Shown: positions 29,672-40,407, counted from the first letter of the stretch. The stretch: DNA of 64,000 bases from Pseudomonadota bacterium (GCA_021820845.1 JAKADC010000006.1:1-64000); one strand, 5' to 3'. Notes: generated by a model from the sequence alone, not told the origin. Numbers and translations: made by a program.

Positions 29672-29699
29672 TGTAACCGACGAATGCAATATTACGTCT
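29672..29699 (+). promoter_or_regulatory. Candidate ECF promoter P4
   Basis: TGTAAC (29672-29677) - 17 nt - CGTCT (29695-29699). Confidence 0.72.
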
Positions 29700-29792
29700 A
29701 AGGATGCAACAGGAGACAAATCAATGGGCTCTCTGTTCACCGCTGAACCGGGTGGGTCGAATCAACCGTCAAACCGTCACAGGAGTTTTATC

Positions 29793-30422
29793 ATGATCAA
29801 GAATGTTCCCTCTGCAATTGCAATCGCACTGCTGGCCGCTTTTCTGAGCGGTAACGCCGCGGCCGCCACCGAGCAGGAAGCGCAGGCTCAATTGGATCGC
29901 ATCCCGGCCCAGACTGCCGGTGTTCGCCAAGCCGCCCATGCCGTGCTGAGCGACCTGGTGTCGGCCGGTGTGCCTGTCGACCAAGCCTATGAGGTTGTGC
30001 GCAGCGCTATTGCGCACGATTACAGCGCCAGTGACCTGCGCCAGGTCGGGGCTGAAATCCGCGACCAGGTCCGGCAAGGCATCCCGGCCGAGCCTGTGAC
30101 CAAGCTTGCGGATCGGGCAATCGACGCGGGAAATTCCGCCGCGGCCACCCAGAATGTCCTCAACACCTTCCAGGCGCGAGTTGAGCAGGGTATGCCAGCT
30201 GACCAGGCTTACGCCAGCAGCTCGCAAGAAGTTGGTGGCGCCGGCATGGGCGGCGGCGCTGGCATGGGTGGCGGCGCCGGCATGGGTGGCGGCGCCGGCA
30301 TGGGTGGCGGCGCCGGCATGGGTGGCGGCGCCGGCATGGGCGGTGGCGCCGGCATGGGCGGTGGCGCTGGCATGGGCGGTGGCGCCGGCATGGGCGGTGG
30401 CGCCGGCATGGGTGGGCGCTAG
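29793..30422 (+). CDS. Exported protein with ten tandem GGGAGM-type repeats
   Basis: MIKNVPSAIAIALLAAFLSGNAAAATE signal peptide, helical VSAGVPVDQAYEVV / QGIPAEPVTKLAD / QGMPADQAYASS repeats, then (GGGAGM)n. Confidence 0.78.
   Translation: MIKNVPSAIAIALLAAFLSGNAAAATEQEAQAQLDRIPAQTAGVRQAAHAVLSDLVSAGVPVDQAYEVVRSAIAHDYSASDLRQVGAEIRDQVRQGIPAEPVTKLADRAIDAGNSAAATQNVLNTFQARVEQGMPADQAYASSSQEVGGAGMGGGAGMGGGAGMGGGAGMGGGAGMGGGAGMGGGAGMGGGAGMGGGAGMGGGAGMGGR
30235..30418 (+). repeat. 18-bp in-frame tandem repeat, about 10 copies
   Basis: Repeated ggcgccggcatgggtggc / ggcgccggcatgggcggt with synonymous T/C changes. Confidence 0.93.
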
Positions 30423-30472
30423 TTGGTTTTTACCCCACAGACCGCCCCCTTGGTCTGTTGAGGTGAAAAAGA

Positions 30473-30504
30473 GCGGCAGACGGGATTCCCCGTCTGCCGC
30501 TTTT
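30473..30504 (+). terminator. Rho-independent terminator at the end of the ECF cassette
   Basis: GCGGCAGACGGG-attc-CCCGTCTGCCGC-TTTT, perfect 12-bp stem. Confidence 0.88.
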
Positions 30505-30648
30505 GCTTGGCAAACCGTCCTTTCGGAGCGGGGACATTCCCTAAGTGGAGTTCCTTACGACGTTGTTCCCGGCAAAGCCGGGTCGAGTCGCGGGCGGTTT
30601 CATCCGGCAGGATGAGGTGCCCCCCGAAAGATCGTCAATCGCCACGTG

Positions 30649-30876
30649 CAAGGCATCCACAACCGCCATCTGCGTACCTTCGAGGTGAGCCCCGACACGA
30701 CGCTTTCGCTGCTGCCGAAGATCGGCGGCGACCGCATCGTCATCACCGAATCCGGCATCCTCGCGCCGGCCGACGTGGCCAGGATGCGCAGCCACGCCGT
30801 CAACGCTTTCCTGGTCGGCGGAGCCTTCATGCGCGCCGCCGATCCGGGCGCCGAGCTCGCGCGGCTGTTCGCCTGA
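30649..30876 (+). pseudogene. Duplicated 3' fragment of trpC
   Basis: [75 protein letters not shown]; 91 bp (30730-30820) identical to trpC 24903-24993. Confidence 0.95.
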
Positions 30877-30895
30877 GCGGCTCCGGCGCTACGCG

Positions 30896-32398
30896 TCAGC
30901 GCTTGCCGCCGAACAGGCTGCCCAGCACGCCACGGATGATCGCGCGGCCAACCTGGCTGCCGATCGAACGGGCCGCCGATTTTGCCATCGCCTCGACCGC
31001 GCCCTCGCGGCGTCCGTCGCGTCCGCCCAGGATGTCGCCCAGCACGCCGCCGAGCGCGCCACCCGCGGGCTGGGCACCGCTTTTGGACTGCTGCACGGCT
31101 TCCGCCTGGGCGGCGGCCGCCTGCTCGGCGCGCGCTTTCAGCGTTTCGTAAGCGGATTCGCGGTCGACGGGTTTGTCGTAGGTACCGGCGACCAGCGAGG
31201 TCTGTATCAGCTGCCTGCGCTGCGCGTCGGTGATCGGGCCAATCTGTCCCTGCGGCGGCACGATGAAGGCGCGCTCGACCACGCCGGGACGGCCCTTGGC
31301 GTCGAGGAAGGACACCAGCGCCTCGCCCACGCCGAGTTCGGTGATGACGGTGGCTTCGTCCAGCGCCGGGTTGTCGCGCATGGTTTCGGCCGCAGCCCTG
31401 ACCGTCTTCTGGTCGCGCGGCGAGAAGGCGCGCAGCGCGTGCTGCACGCGGTTGCCGAGCTGCGACAGCACCTTGTCCGGCACGTCGGCCGGGTTCTGGG
31501 TGACGAAGTACACGCCGACCCCCTTGGAGCGGATCAGCCGCACCACCTGCTCGATCTTTTCCACCAGGGCGTCGGGCGCGTCGGTGAACAGCAGGTGCGC
31601 CTCGTCGAAGAAGAACACCAGCTTCGGCTTGTCGAGGTCGCCGGCCTCGGGCAGGTTCTCGAACAGTTCGGACAGCAGCCACAGCAGCAGCGTGGCGTAT
31701 AGCTTGGGCGACTGCATCAGGCGGTCGGCGGCCAGGATGTTGATGACGCCATGCCCGCGATCGGTCTGGATCAGGTCGGCGATGTTCAGCATGGGCTCGC
31801 CGAAGATCTGCTCGCCGCCCTGCGATTCCAGCGCCAGCAGGCCGCGCTGGATGGCGCCGATAGAGGCGGACGAGACGTTGCCGTATTCGGCGGTGAATGC
31901 TTTCGCGTTGTCGCCGACGTAGGCGAGCATCGCGCGCAGGTCCTTGAGGTCGAGCAGCAGGAGGCCGTTGTCGTCGGCTACCTTGAACACCAGATTGAGC
32001 ACGCCGCTCTGCGTCTCGTTGAGGTCGAGCATGCGGCCCAGCAGCAGCGGGCCCATGTCGGAGACGGTGGCGCGCACCGGATGGCCGGCGGCGCCGAACG
32101 GGTCCCACAAGGTGACCGGATAGCCCTGGTGGGCAAAGCCTTCGAGCTTGAGCGCCGCCACCCGCTCCTCGACCTTGGCGTTGCCGCCGCCGGGCTGCGA
32201 CACGCCCGACAGATCGCCTTTCACGTCGGACATGAAGCAGGGAACGCCTATGCTGGAGAAATGCTCGGCCAGCGTCTGTAGGGTGACGGTCTTGCCGGTG
32301 CCGGTGGCGCCGGTGACGAGGCCGTGCCGGTTGGCCATCTGCGGCAGCAGGAAAAGATCGTTGGCGGCGTTCCGGGCGACAAGCAGCGGTTCGGTCAT
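30896..32398 (-). CDS. HerA-like helicase/ATPase, DUF853 (YjgR-like)
   Basis: Walker [89 protein letters not shown]. Confidence 0.92.
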   Translation of the reverse strand: MTEPLLVARNAANDLFLLPQMANRHGLVTGATGTGKTVTLQTLAEHFSSIGVPCFMSDVKGDLSGVSQPGGGNAKVEERVAALKLEGFAHQGYPVTLWDPFGAAGHPVRATVSDMGPLLLGRMLDLNETQSGVLNLVFKVADDNGLLLLDLKDLRAMLAYVGDNAKAFTAEYGNVSSASIGAIQRGLLALESQGGEQIFGEPMLNIADLIQTDRGHGVINILAADRLMQSPKLYATLLLWLLSELFENLPEAGDLDKPKLVFFFDEAHLLFTDAPDALVEKIEQVVRLIRSKGVGVYFVTQNPADVPDKVLSQLGNRVQHALRAFSPRDQKTVRAAAETMRDNPALDEATVITELGVGEALVSFLDAKGRPGVVERAFIVPPQGQIGPITDAQRRQLIQTSLVAGTYDKPVDRESAYETLKARAEQAAAAQAEAVQQSKSGAQPAGGALGGVLGDILGGRDGRREGAVEAMAKSAARSIGSQVGRAIIRGVLGSLFGGKR

Positions 32399-32524
32399 GG
32401 CGGTTCCTGGTTCGGCAATGCAGGAATTCTAGCGAGTTCGGCGGCAGCGCGTCGCGGGCAAAGAATAGAAGCAAACGCTAATGTTCCGGGTATCATCGCG
32501 CTATTACGAAAACGGGGGAAGTGT

Positions 32525-33844
32525 GTGGCAACGGAGCAGCGGGTGCATGAAATCGTCATCGTGGGTGGCGGCGCAGGCGGACTGGAACTGGCGACCCGGC
32601 TGGGCGACAGGATCGGGAAGAAGCGCGCGAACATCACCCTGATCGACGCCTCGCCCTCGCATCTGTGGAAGCCGCTGCTGTACGAAGTCGCGGCGGGCAG
32701 CCTCGATTCGTATGCCGAGCGGCTGGAATATCTGGCACAGGGGCACTGGCACCATTTCACGTTCCGCCTCGGCCGCATGGACGGCCTCGACCGGCAGCGC
32801 CAGGAAGTCAGCGTCGCGCCCACGCGGGACGAGAACGGCCTCGAGATCATCCCGCGCCGGACGTTCCGCTACGACACGCTGATCATCGCGGTCGGCTCGA
32901 TCGGCAACGATTTCGGCGTGCCGGGGGTGAAGGCGCATTGCATCATGCTCGACACGCCCGAGCAGGCGCGCGAATTCCATCGCCGCCACATCAACGCCTG
33001 CCTGCGCGCGAACACGCAGAACGAAGCCGTCGCGCCCGGCCAGCTCACGATCGGCATCGTCGGCGCCGGCGCCACCGGCGTCGAACTCGCGGCGGAGCTG
33101 CACGACACCACGCGCGAACTGTCGGCCTACGGCATGGACAACATCGAGCCCGACAAGAGCCTGAAGCTCCTGATCGTCGAGGCGTCCGACCGCATCCTGC
33201 CTGGACTGCCGCCCCGGCTGTCGAATGCGGCCGCCGAGCGCCTGGCCGAGCTGGGGGTGGAAACGCACACCCGCGAACGCATCGTCGAAGTGCGTGCCGA
33301 CGGCATGCTGACCGCCGAGGGCACGTTCATTCCCGCGAGCATGATGGTGTGGTCGGCCGGCATCAAGGCGCCGGATTTTCTGAAGGATATCGACGGACTG
33401 GAAACCAACCGCATCAACCAGCTCGTCGTGCGGCCGACGCTCCAGACGACGCGCGACGAGAATATCTTCGCCTTCGGCGACTGCGCGGCCTGCCCGATAC
33501 CGGACGGCAAGGGCTCTGTCCCCCCGCGCGCGCAGGCCGCGCACCAGCAGGCTTCGATGCTGGTGAAGTCGGTGTGCCGGCGCCTGTGCGGCAGGCCGCT
33601 GCCTGAATATGTGTACCGCGACTACGGCTCGCTGGTCGCGCTCGGCCGCTTTTCCACCGTCGGCAACCTGATGGGCGGTCTCACCGGCGGCAGCATCATA
33701 ATCGAGGGCGTGATGGCGCGCTTCGTCTACTGGTCGCTGCACAAGATGCACCAGATCGCCTTGCACGGCTGGTTCAAGACCTCCCTCACGACCTACGCGC
33801 ACTTCATCAGCACGCCGACGCGGGCGCGCATCAAGCTGCACTAG
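32525..33844 (+). CDS. ndh: Type II NADH dehydrogenase
   Basis: GTG start with gggggaa SD; IVIVGGGAGGLELATRLGD, IGIVGAGATGVELAAEL, NIFAFGDCAACP, C-terminal membrane-anchoring segment. Confidence 0.88.
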   Translation: MATEQRVHEIVIVGGGAGGLELATRLGDRIGKKRANITLIDASPSHLWKPLLYEVAAGSLDSYAERLEYLAQGHWHHFTFRLGRMDGLDRQRQEVSVAPTRDENGLEIIPRRTFRYDTLIIAVGSIGNDFGVPGVKAHCIMLDTPEQAREFHRRHINACLRANTQNEAVAPGQLTIGIVGAGATGVELAAELHDTTRELSAYGMDNIEPDKSLKLLIVEASDRILPGLPPRLSNAAAERLAELGVETHTRERIVEVRADGMLTAEGTFIPASMMVWSAGIKAPDFLKDIDGLETNRINQLVVRPTLQTTRDENIFAFGDCAACPIPDGKGSVPPRAQAAHQQASMLVKSVCRRLCGRPLPEYVYRDYGSLVALGRFSTVGNLMGGLTGGSIIIEGVMARFVYWSLHKMHQIALHGWFKTSLTTYAHFISTPTRARIKLH

Positions 33845-33875
33845 ACTGTCGGGCCGGCGCCAGTCCGTGGCCGAG

Positions 33876-34886
33876 CTAATCGTTCCACAACCACGCCGCG
33901 CCGCGCACGCCGCTGGAGTCGCCGTGTTTGGGCGGCACCAGCCGGGTGTCGACTCGATCGGAAAACACGTAGCGCGGCCACAGCCGAGGCACGGAGTCGT
34001 ACAGGCGGCCGATGTTGGACAGTCCGCCGCCGAGCACGATGACGTCGGGGTCGATGAGGTTGATGACGCCGGCGAGCGCCCGCGCCAGCCGCTCCTCGTA
34101 GCGCGCGAGCGTCGCGCTGCAGGGGCCGTAGCCCGCGTTCGCAAGCTGCACGATCTCGTGCGCGGGCAGGTCCTCGCCCCCGTAGCGCACGTGGTCGGCC
34201 GCGAGCGCGGGGCCGGACAGCCAGGTTTCGATGCAGCCTTTCTTGCCGCAGTAGCAGGCCGGCGCGGCATCGAGCTCCCGCCGGCTCGGCCACGGGTGAA
34301 GAATCGCCTCGCCGGTGGCGGGATGCTGTCCCGTGTCGGCCCGGTCGGACGGCGCTGCGGCGAACTGGAAATAGGGCAGCGGCGAATGGCCCCACTCGCC
34401 GGCGATGGCGTTGACCCCCTTGAGGAGCTGGCCGCGAGCCACGACGCCGCCGCCGACGCCGGTGCCGAGAATGACGCCAAACACGCAGCCGGCCCCCGCG
34501 GCGGCGCCGTCGGTGGCTTCCGAGAGCGCAAAGCAGTCGGCGTCGTTGGCGAGCCTTATTTCGCGGCCGAGCGCGCGTTCGAGATCTTCCTTGAGGGGGC
34601 GGCCGTTCAGCCAGGTCGAGTTGCAGTTCTTCATCAGCCCGCTGGCGGGCGAGACCGCGCCGGGCGTGCCGATGCCGACGCTGCCGCCCTGACCCAGCTC
34701 GTGTTCGGCCGCGTGGACCAGCGCGGCGACGGCGGCCACGGTGGCGGGGTAGTCGTCCCGCGGGGTCGGCACGCGCCGCCGTAAGATTTCGCCCCCGCGC
34801 GGGTCGAGCGCGACGAGTTCGATCTTGGTCCCGCCGAGGTCGACGCCAAGGCGGGGCGAGGGGGGCGAAATGCTAGAATCACGCAT
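33876..34886 (-). CDS. ROK-family sugar kinase
   Basis: [67 protein letters not shown]. Confidence 0.92.
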   Translation of the reverse strand: MRDSSISPPSPRLGVDLGGTKIELVALDPRGGEILRRRVPTPRDDYPATVAAVAALVHAAEHELGQGGSVGIGTPGAVSPASGLMKNCNSTWLNGRPLKEDLERALGREIRLANDADCFALSEATDGAAAGAGCVFGVILGTGVGGGVVARGQLLKGVNAIAGEWGHSPLPYFQFAAAPSDRADTGQHPATGEAILHPWPSRRELDAAPACYCGKKGCIETWLSGPALAADHVRYGGEDLPAHEIVQLANAGYGPCSATLARYEERLARALAGVINLIDPDVIVLGGGLSNIGRLYDSVPRLWPRYVFSDRVDTRLVPPKHGDSSGVRGAAWLWND

Positions 34887-34906
34887 TATTTTGCGTTGGA
34901 ATCGAC

Positions 34907-35638
34907 ATGGCAGGACACTCCAAATGGGCCAACATCCAGCACCGCAAAGGGCGCCAGGATGCCAAGCGCGGCAAGATCTTCACCAAGCTTATCAAGGAAA
35001 TCACCGTGGCCGCCAAGATGGGCGGCGGCGACCCCGCGATGAACCCGCGCCTGCGGCTGGCGATCGAAAAAGGCAAGGCCGATTCGCTGCCGAAGGACAA
35101 CATCGAGAACGCGATCAAGCGCGGCACCGGCCAGCTAGAGGGCGTGAACTATGAGGAAGCGCGCTACGAGGGCTACGGCATCGGCGGCGTCGCGGTGATG
35201 GTCGACTGCCTCACCGACAACAAGACGCGCACCGTCGCGGACGTGCGCCACGCCTTCACCAAGCACGGCGGGAACATGGGCACGGACGGCTGCGTGGCGT
35301 TCCAGTTCAGACACGTGGGACAGATCATCCTGGAACCGGGTGCCAGCGAGGACGCGGTGATGGAAGTCGCGCTCGACGCCGGGGCCGACGACATCGTCCC
35401 GAACGAGGACGGCTCGATCGAGGTGCTGACGTCGCCCGATCCCAAGGCGTTCGAGGCGGTGAAGGAAGCGCTGGAAAAAACCGGCTTCAAGCCGGCGGTG
35501 GCCGAGATCACCATGCGTCCCGAGGCCGAGACCGAGCTTGCCGGCGACGATGCCGTGAAGATGCAGAAGATCCTCGACGCGCTCGAAAGCCTCGACGACG
35601 TGCAGGAGGTCTACACCAATGCGGTATTGCCGGAGTAA
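34907..35638 (+). CDS. yebC: YebC/PmpR-family regulatory protein
   Basis: [50 protein letters not shown]. Confidence 0.96.
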   Translation: MAGHSKWANIQHRKGRQDAKRGKIFTKLIKEITVAAKMGGGDPAMNPRLRLAIEKGKADSLPKDNIENAIKRGTGQLEGVNYEEARYEGYGIGGVAVMVDCLTDNKTRTVADVRHAFTKHGGNMGTDGCVAFQFRHVGQIILEPGASEDAVMEVALDAGADDIVPNEDGSIEVLTSPDPKAFEAVKEALEKTGFKPAVAEITMRPEAETELAGDDAVKMQKILDALESLDDVQEVYTNAVLPE

Positions 35639-35646
35639 CCTGTCCT

Positions 35647-36162
35647 TTGCGCATCCTCGGCATTGATCCCGGCTTGCGCCTCACCGGCTTCGGCGTCATC
35701 GAACAGAGCGGCCAGAAGCTGGCTTACATCGCGAGCGGCGTGGTCAAGAGCGGCGAAGGCAGTCTGCCGCAGCGGCTCGGGGTGCTGTTCGCCGGGTTGA
35801 ACGAAGTGATCGGTACCCACCGGCCCGACGCGTGCGCGGTGGAAATCGTCTTCGTCAACGTCAATCCGCAGTCGACGCTGCTGCTCGGCCAGGCCCGCGG
35901 CGCCGCGATCTGCGCGGCGGTGTCCAGCAGGCTGCCGGTGGCGGAATACACGGCGTTGCAGGTGAAGCAGGCCGTCGTGGGGCACGGCAAGGCAGCCAAG
36001 GAACAGGTGCAGGACATGGTCAAGCGTCTGCTAAACCTGCCGGCCGCGCCGACGGCGGACGCCGCCGACGCCCTCGCCTGCGCCATCGCGCACGCCCACG
36101 GCAGCCGCCTCGGCGCGCAGTCGACGGCGGGTTATCGCGTCAAGGGCGGCCGGCTGGTATGA
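35647..36162 (+). CDS. ruvC: Holliday junction resolvase RuvC
   Basis: [46 protein letters not shown] start. Confidence 0.94.
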   Translation: MRILGIDPGLRLTGFGVIEQSGQKLAYIASGVVKSGEGSLPQRLGVLFAGLNEVIGTHRPDACAVEIVFVNVNPQSTLLLGQARGAAICAAVSSRLPVAEYTALQVKQAVVGHGKAAKEQVQDMVKRLLNLPAAPTADAADALACAIAHAHGSRLGAQSTAGYRVKGGRLV

Positions 36163-36175
36163 GCGAGGATTTCAC

Positions 36176-36751
36176 ATGATCGGCCGCATCGTTGGCATCC
36201 TCGCCGCCAAGCAGCCGCCGCAGGTGCTGGTGGACGTGAACGGCGTCGGCTACGAGATCGACGTGCCGATGAGCACGTTCTACAACCTGCCGGCGATCGG
36301 CGAAAGGATCAGCCTGCTCACCCACCTGGCGATACGCGAGGACGCGCATCTGCTGTACGGGTTCGCCAGCGAGGTCGAGCGCGCGGCGTTCCGCGAACTG
36401 CTGAAGGTCTCGGGCGTGGGCGCCAAGACCGCGCTGTCGGTGTTGTCCGGCCTTTCGGTCAACGACCTGTCGGCGGCGATTGCGGCGCAGGAAATCGGCC
36501 GCATCGTCAGGGTGCCCGGCATCGGCAAGAAAACCGCCGAGCGCCTGCTGCTCGAACTCAAGGGCAAGCCGGTTTTCGCCGGCGCGGTGGCGAGCGCCGG
36601 GCCGGGCGGGGTCCCGGACGACGTGCGCCAGGCGTTGCTGGCCCTCGGCTACAACGAGCGCGAGACGACGGAGGCCGTGCGCCAGCTTCCCCCCGACCTG
36701 ACGGTGGGCGAGGCGATCCGGCAAGCCCTGCGGATATTGTCGAAGGGCTAG
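36176..36751 (+). CDS. ruvA: Holliday junction DNA helicase subunit RuvA
   Basis: [68 protein letters not shown]. Confidence 0.95.
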   Translation: MIGRIVGILAAKQPPQVLVDVNGVGYEIDVPMSTFYNLPAIGERISLLTHLAIREDAHLLYGFASEVERAAFRELLKVSGVGAKTALSVLSGLSVNDLSAAIAAQEIGRIVRVPGIGKKTAERLLLELKGKPVFAGAVASAGPGGVPDDVRQALLALGYNERETTEAVRQLPPDLTVGEAIRQALRILSKG

Positions 36752-36754
36752 GCC

Positions 36755-38251
36755 GTGCGCGGATCCATGCACGCCCCCGCTTCCCTGCGCCGCCATTTCC
36801 TCTGGCTGCTGCTCGGGGTCGTGGCGGTGTTCGCGTCGGGCATCGCGCTCAGCATCTGGTTCAGTCTGCGTGCGGGCGGCCAGGAGCAGCAGAGGTTCCT
36901 CCGGTTGGAGGCTGTCCAGACGCGCGCCGGCGTGGTCCGGCTGCTCGAACATTACCGGCTGGTGCTCGACAAGGCCGCGCACGATCCCGAACTCGTCCGG
37001 CTGATGCGCGCCGGCACGGCCGAGGAGCGGCGGGCGTGGGCCGTTTCCCGCCAGCGGCTGCTGCCCGATGTTCTCGACATCGCGCTGCTCGATTCGCGCG
37101 GCCGGGTGCTCGCAGATGCCCTGCCGCCGGACGCGCGGCCGCGTTCGCGCCAGATCGCCCGCCGCCCCACCGCCTCCACGGCAGTCCGCCCCGTGCTGCG
37201 CCGCGAGAAAAACGAGCCGGGACATTTCGACCTCGCCGCGCAAGTGCGCGCGCCGGGCGGCGGCGATCTCGGCGGCGTCCGCCTGAGCGTGCAACTGGCG
37301 GCCTTTCAGCGCGTGATCGACGACAGCATCCGCCCCGGGCACACGCTCGTCATCCGCGACGCGGCGGGCGACATCGTCGTGGGCCGGGCGGAGATCGCGG
37401 GACGTTCGGGTGCGGTCCGCCAGGCGATCCCCGACTCGGACTGGACCCTCGTGGCCCGGTCGCCACTGCAGTTTTTCAGCCTCGGCGGCCAGCAGCAGGT
37501 ATTGGCAGGGCTGGCGACGCTGGGGCTGGTGTTGCTGCTGCTGGCGGCGAGCCTGTTTCGCGTGCGTCGTGCGATGCTGAACGACATCGTATCCACCCGC
37601 GACGCCCTGACCGCACTGGCACACGACGACCCCGTTCCGTCCATCATGCCGCACTACGTCGAGTTCGAGGCGGCCGCGCAGGACATCAACCAGATCGCCC
37701 TCCATCTGCAGGAACAGCGCTCGCGTCTCGAGCGCCTGAGCCTGACCGACCCGCTGACGGGCCTCCCCAATCGCCGGGCGTTCGAAACGCGGTTTCCGCA
37801 GGCGCAGGGGCTGGCCGAAAGGCAGCACCCCGTCGCGCTCATTCTGCTCGACATCGATCACTTCAAGGAGGTCAACGATCGCCACGGGCATGGCGTCGGC
37901 GACCAGGTGCTGCTGGCGCTGGCGCAGTCCCTGAAAGACCTGACTCGGCGTGCCGATCTGGCGGCGCGGCTGGCCGGGGACGAGTTCGTGGTGCTGCTCT
38001 CGGATCTCGACGCCGACGGCGTGGGCGCCTGGTACCAGCGCCTGGCCGACCGTTTCAGGAGCGAGTTGAGTCTGTTCGGCCTCGATTTGCATACGGGCTT
38101 GAGCGCGGGCCAGACGTGGCTGGGCGGGCGCGCCGGGGATTCGATCGACAACGCGCTGATGCGGGCCGATCACGCCCTGTACGAGGCCAAGGCACAGGGG
38201 CGCGGCAGGCTGATCCAGCATGTCGAGCAGCACGGCGATAGCGCGGGGTAA
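36755..38251 (+). CDS. Membrane-bound diguanylate cyclase (GGDEF)
   Basis: Two TMs with periplasmic sensor; [57 protein letters not shown] (AGDEF). Confidence 0.88.
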   Translation: MRGSMHAPASLRRHFLWLLLGVVAVFASGIALSIWFSLRAGGQEQQRFLRLEAVQTRAGVVRLLEHYRLVLDKAAHDPELVRLMRAGTAEERRAWAVSRQRLLPDVLDIALLDSRGRVLADALPPDARPRSRQIARRPTASTAVRPVLRREKNEPGHFDLAAQVRAPGGGDLGGVRLSVQLAAFQRVIDDSIRPGHTLVIRDAAGDIVVGRAEIAGRSGAVRQAIPDSDWTLVARSPLQFFSLGGQQQVLAGLATLGLVLLLLAASLFRVRRAMLNDIVSTRDALTALAHDDPVPSIMPHYVEFEAAAQDINQIALHLQEQRSRLERLSLTDPLTGLPNRRAFETRFPQAQGLAERQHPVALILLDIDHFKEVNDRHGHGVGDQVLLALAQSLKDLTRRADLAARLAGDEFVVLLSDLDADGVGAWYQRLADRFRSELSLFGLDLHTGLSAGQTWLGGRAGDSIDNALMRADHALYEAKAQGRGRLIQHVEQHGDSAG

Positions 38252-38282
38252 AATCCGGACGTATTCCTTTCAGCCTGGTTCC

Positions 38283-39311
38283 ATGATCGAAACCGACCGC
38301 CTCATCGCGCCCGCCGCCGCCAGCCCCGTCGAGGAGCAGATCGAGCGCGCGCTGCGGCCGCGCACGCTGGCCGAATACGTGGGCCAGGCCAAGGCCCGCG
38401 AACAGCTCGAGATTTTCATCCACGCGGCGAGAAAGCGCAGCGAGGCGCTCGACCACGTGCTGCTGTTCGGCCCGCCAGGGCTCGGCAAGACCACGCTGGC
38501 GCACATCATCGCGCGCGAGATGGGGGTCAACCTGCGCCAGACCTCGGGGCCGGTGCTGGAGCGCGCCGGCGACCTGGCGGCACTCCTCACCAACCTCGAA
38601 CCGCACGACGTGCTGTTCATCGACGAGATCCACCGCCTCTCGCCGGTGGTCGAGGAAGTGCTGTATCCGGCGCTGGAGGATTTCCAGATCGACATCATGA
38701 TCGGCGAAGGCCCGGCCGCGCGCTCGGTCAAGCTCGACCTGCCGCCGTTCACGCTCGTCGGCGCGACGACGCGCGCCGGCATGCTGACCAACCCGCTTCG
38801 CGACCGCTTCGGCATCGTCGCGCGGCTGGAATTCTATTCGGCCGAAGAACTCGGCTACATCGTTCACCGTTCGGCAGGTTTGCTGCAGATGAACCTCGAC
38901 GCGGCCGGTGCGCTGGAAATCGCGCGGCGTTCGCGCGGCACCCCGCGCATCGCCAACCGCCTGCTGCGGCGGGTGCGCGACTACGCCGAGGTGAAGGCCG
39001 AGGGGCAGGCTACCGGCGCCGTCGCCGACGCGGCGCTCGTGATGCTGGACGTCGACCGGGCCGGGCTCGACGTGATGGACAGGAAGCTGCTGTCGGCCGT
39101 GGTCGAGAAGTTCATGGGCGGGCCGGTCGGACTGGACAATCTCGCCGCGGCGATCGGCGAGGAGCGCGACACCATCGAGGACGTGCTCGAACCCTACCTG
39201 ATCCAGCAGGGCTACCTGCAGCGTACCCCGCGCGGGCGGATCGCGACGCCGCTGGCATACCGTCACCTGGGCCTTGCCGCGCCCGCCGATCCGAACGCGG
39301 ACCTGTTCTGA
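38283..39311 (+). CDS. ruvB: Holliday junction DNA helicase RuvB
   Basis: [74 protein letters not shown]. Confidence 0.97.
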   Translation: MIETDRLIAPAAASPVEEQIERALRPRTLAEYVGQAKAREQLEIFIHAARKRSEALDHVLLFGPPGLGKTTLAHIIAREMGVNLRQTSGPVLERAGDLAALLTNLEPHDVLFIDEIHRLSPVVEEVLYPALEDFQIDIMIGEGPAARSVKLDLPPFTLVGATTRAGMLTNPLRDRFGIVARLEFYSAEELGYIVHRSAGLLQMNLDAAGALEIARRSRGTPRIANRLLRRVRDYAEVKAEGQATGAVADAALVMLDVDRAGLDVMDRKLLSAVVEKFMGGPVGLDNLAAAIGEERDTIEDVLEPYLIQQGYLQRTPRGRIATPLAYRHLGLAAPADPNADLF

Positions 39312-39712
39312 TGGCGTTCGTCTGGCCGGTGCGCGTCTACTGGGAAGACACCGACGCGGGCGGCGTGGTGTATTACGCGAATTACCTCAAGTTCATGGAG
39401 CGTGCACGCAGCGAGTGGCTGCGCGCGCTCGGGTTCGAGCAGGACGTATTGCGCGACGAGGCGGGGATCGTGTTCGTGGTGCGGCGCGCGGAAATCGACT
39501 ACCTCTCGCCGGCGCGCTTCAACGATCAGATCGAAGTGTCGACCCGCCTGCACGACATGGGGCGCGCCAGCCTCAGCATGAAGCAGGAACTTATGCGCGG
39601 CTCCGTGCGTCTGGCGGAAGGGGTGGTGACGCTGGCCTGCGTCGATGCCCTGCGTTTCAAACCCGTTAAAATACCCGAGGCTCTCCTCCAAGCACTGGCT
39701 CGCGCAACGTGA
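39311..39712 (+). CDS. ybgC: Tol-Pal-associated acyl-CoA thioesterase
   Basis: VRVYWEDTDAGGVVYYANYLKFMERARSEWLRALG. Confidence 0.93.
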   Translation: MAFVWPVRVYWEDTDAGGVVYYANYLKFMERARSEWLRALGFEQDVLRDEAGIVFVVRRAEIDYLSPARFNDQIEVSTRLHDMGRASLSMKQELMRGSVRLAEGVVTLACVDALRFKPVKIPEALLQALARAT

Positions 39713-40404
39713 CTCCCGAAATCGGTCAAGATCTCTCGCTGTTCCATCTCATCCTCCATGCCTCGCTGCCGGTCCAGATCGTCATGGCCCTGCTGCTCGG
39801 CGCCTCGCTGATGTCGTGGTGGTTCATCTTCATCAAGATGTTTTCCATCAAACGCGCCATCCAGGTCACCGACCGCTTCGAGCGTGAATTCTGGGGCGGC
39901 GGCGACATCAGCGCCATCTACCAGCGGGTCGCCGGCGAACGCGAAGGCGCGGGCGAGATGGAGCGCATCTTCGAAGCGGGGTTTCGCGAATTCATGAAGC
40001 TGCGGCCGCAGACCGGGCTGTCGCTCAACGCCATCATCGACGGCACGCGGCGGGCGATGCGCGCGACCTATCAGCGCGAGCTCGACGGCCTGGAGTCGCA
40101 TCTGGCGTTTCTCGCGACGGTCGGATCGGTATCGCCCTACGTCGGGCTGTTCGGCACGGTGTGGGGCATCATGATCGCCTTCATGGGGCTGTCGAGCGTG
40201 GCGCAGGCCACCCTCGCACAGGTCGCGCCGGGCATCGCCGAGGCGCTGATCGCCACGGCCATGGGCCTGTTCGCCGCGATTCCCGCGGTGGTCGGCTACA
40301 ACCGCTACACCCACGACATCGACCGCCTGGCCAACCGCATGGAAAGCTTCATGGAGGAGTTTTCCAACATCCTGCAGCGGCAGGTGACGTCGAAGGCGCC
40401 CTGA
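39709..40404 (+). CDS. tolQ: Tol-Pal system protein TolQ
   Basis: MotA/TolQ/ExbB motifs LATVGSVSPYVGLFGTVWGIMIAFMGLS, APGIAEALIATAMGLFAAIPAVVGYNRY. Confidence 0.94.
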   Translation: MTPEIGQDLSLFHLILHASLPVQIVMALLLGASLMSWWFIFIKMFSIKRAIQVTDRFEREFWGGGDISAIYQRVAGEREGAGEMERIFEAGFREFMKLRPQTGLSLNAIIDGTRRAMRATYQRELDGLESHLAFLATVGSVSPYVGLFGTVWGIMIAFMGLSSVAQATLAQVAPGIAEALIATAMGLFAAIPAVVGYNRYTHDIDRLANRMESFMEEFSNILQRQVTSKAP

Positions 40405-40407
40405 CCC

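Noticed and set aside
30235-30418. Possible CRISPR-like array
   Set aside because: 18-bp contiguous in-frame codon repeat without spacers; encodes GGGAGM tract.
25077-30640. Transposon with transposase or terminal inverted repeats
   Set aside because: No transposase-like ORF or terminal repeats found; the duplicated trpC end fits recombination/integration better.
32504-34531. 675-aa minus-strand ORF
   Set aside because: Overlaps ndh antisense and ROK kinase in the wrong frame; composition typical of a shadow ORF.
37960-37990. Catalytically dead GGDEF because of AGDEF
   Set aside because: AGDEF variants can be active and the rest of the active-site region looks intact; inactivity cannot be claimed.
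36140-38233. 697-aa minus-strand ORF opposite ruvA and the GGDEF gene
   Set aside because: Shadow ORF; sense strand encodes well-supported proteins.
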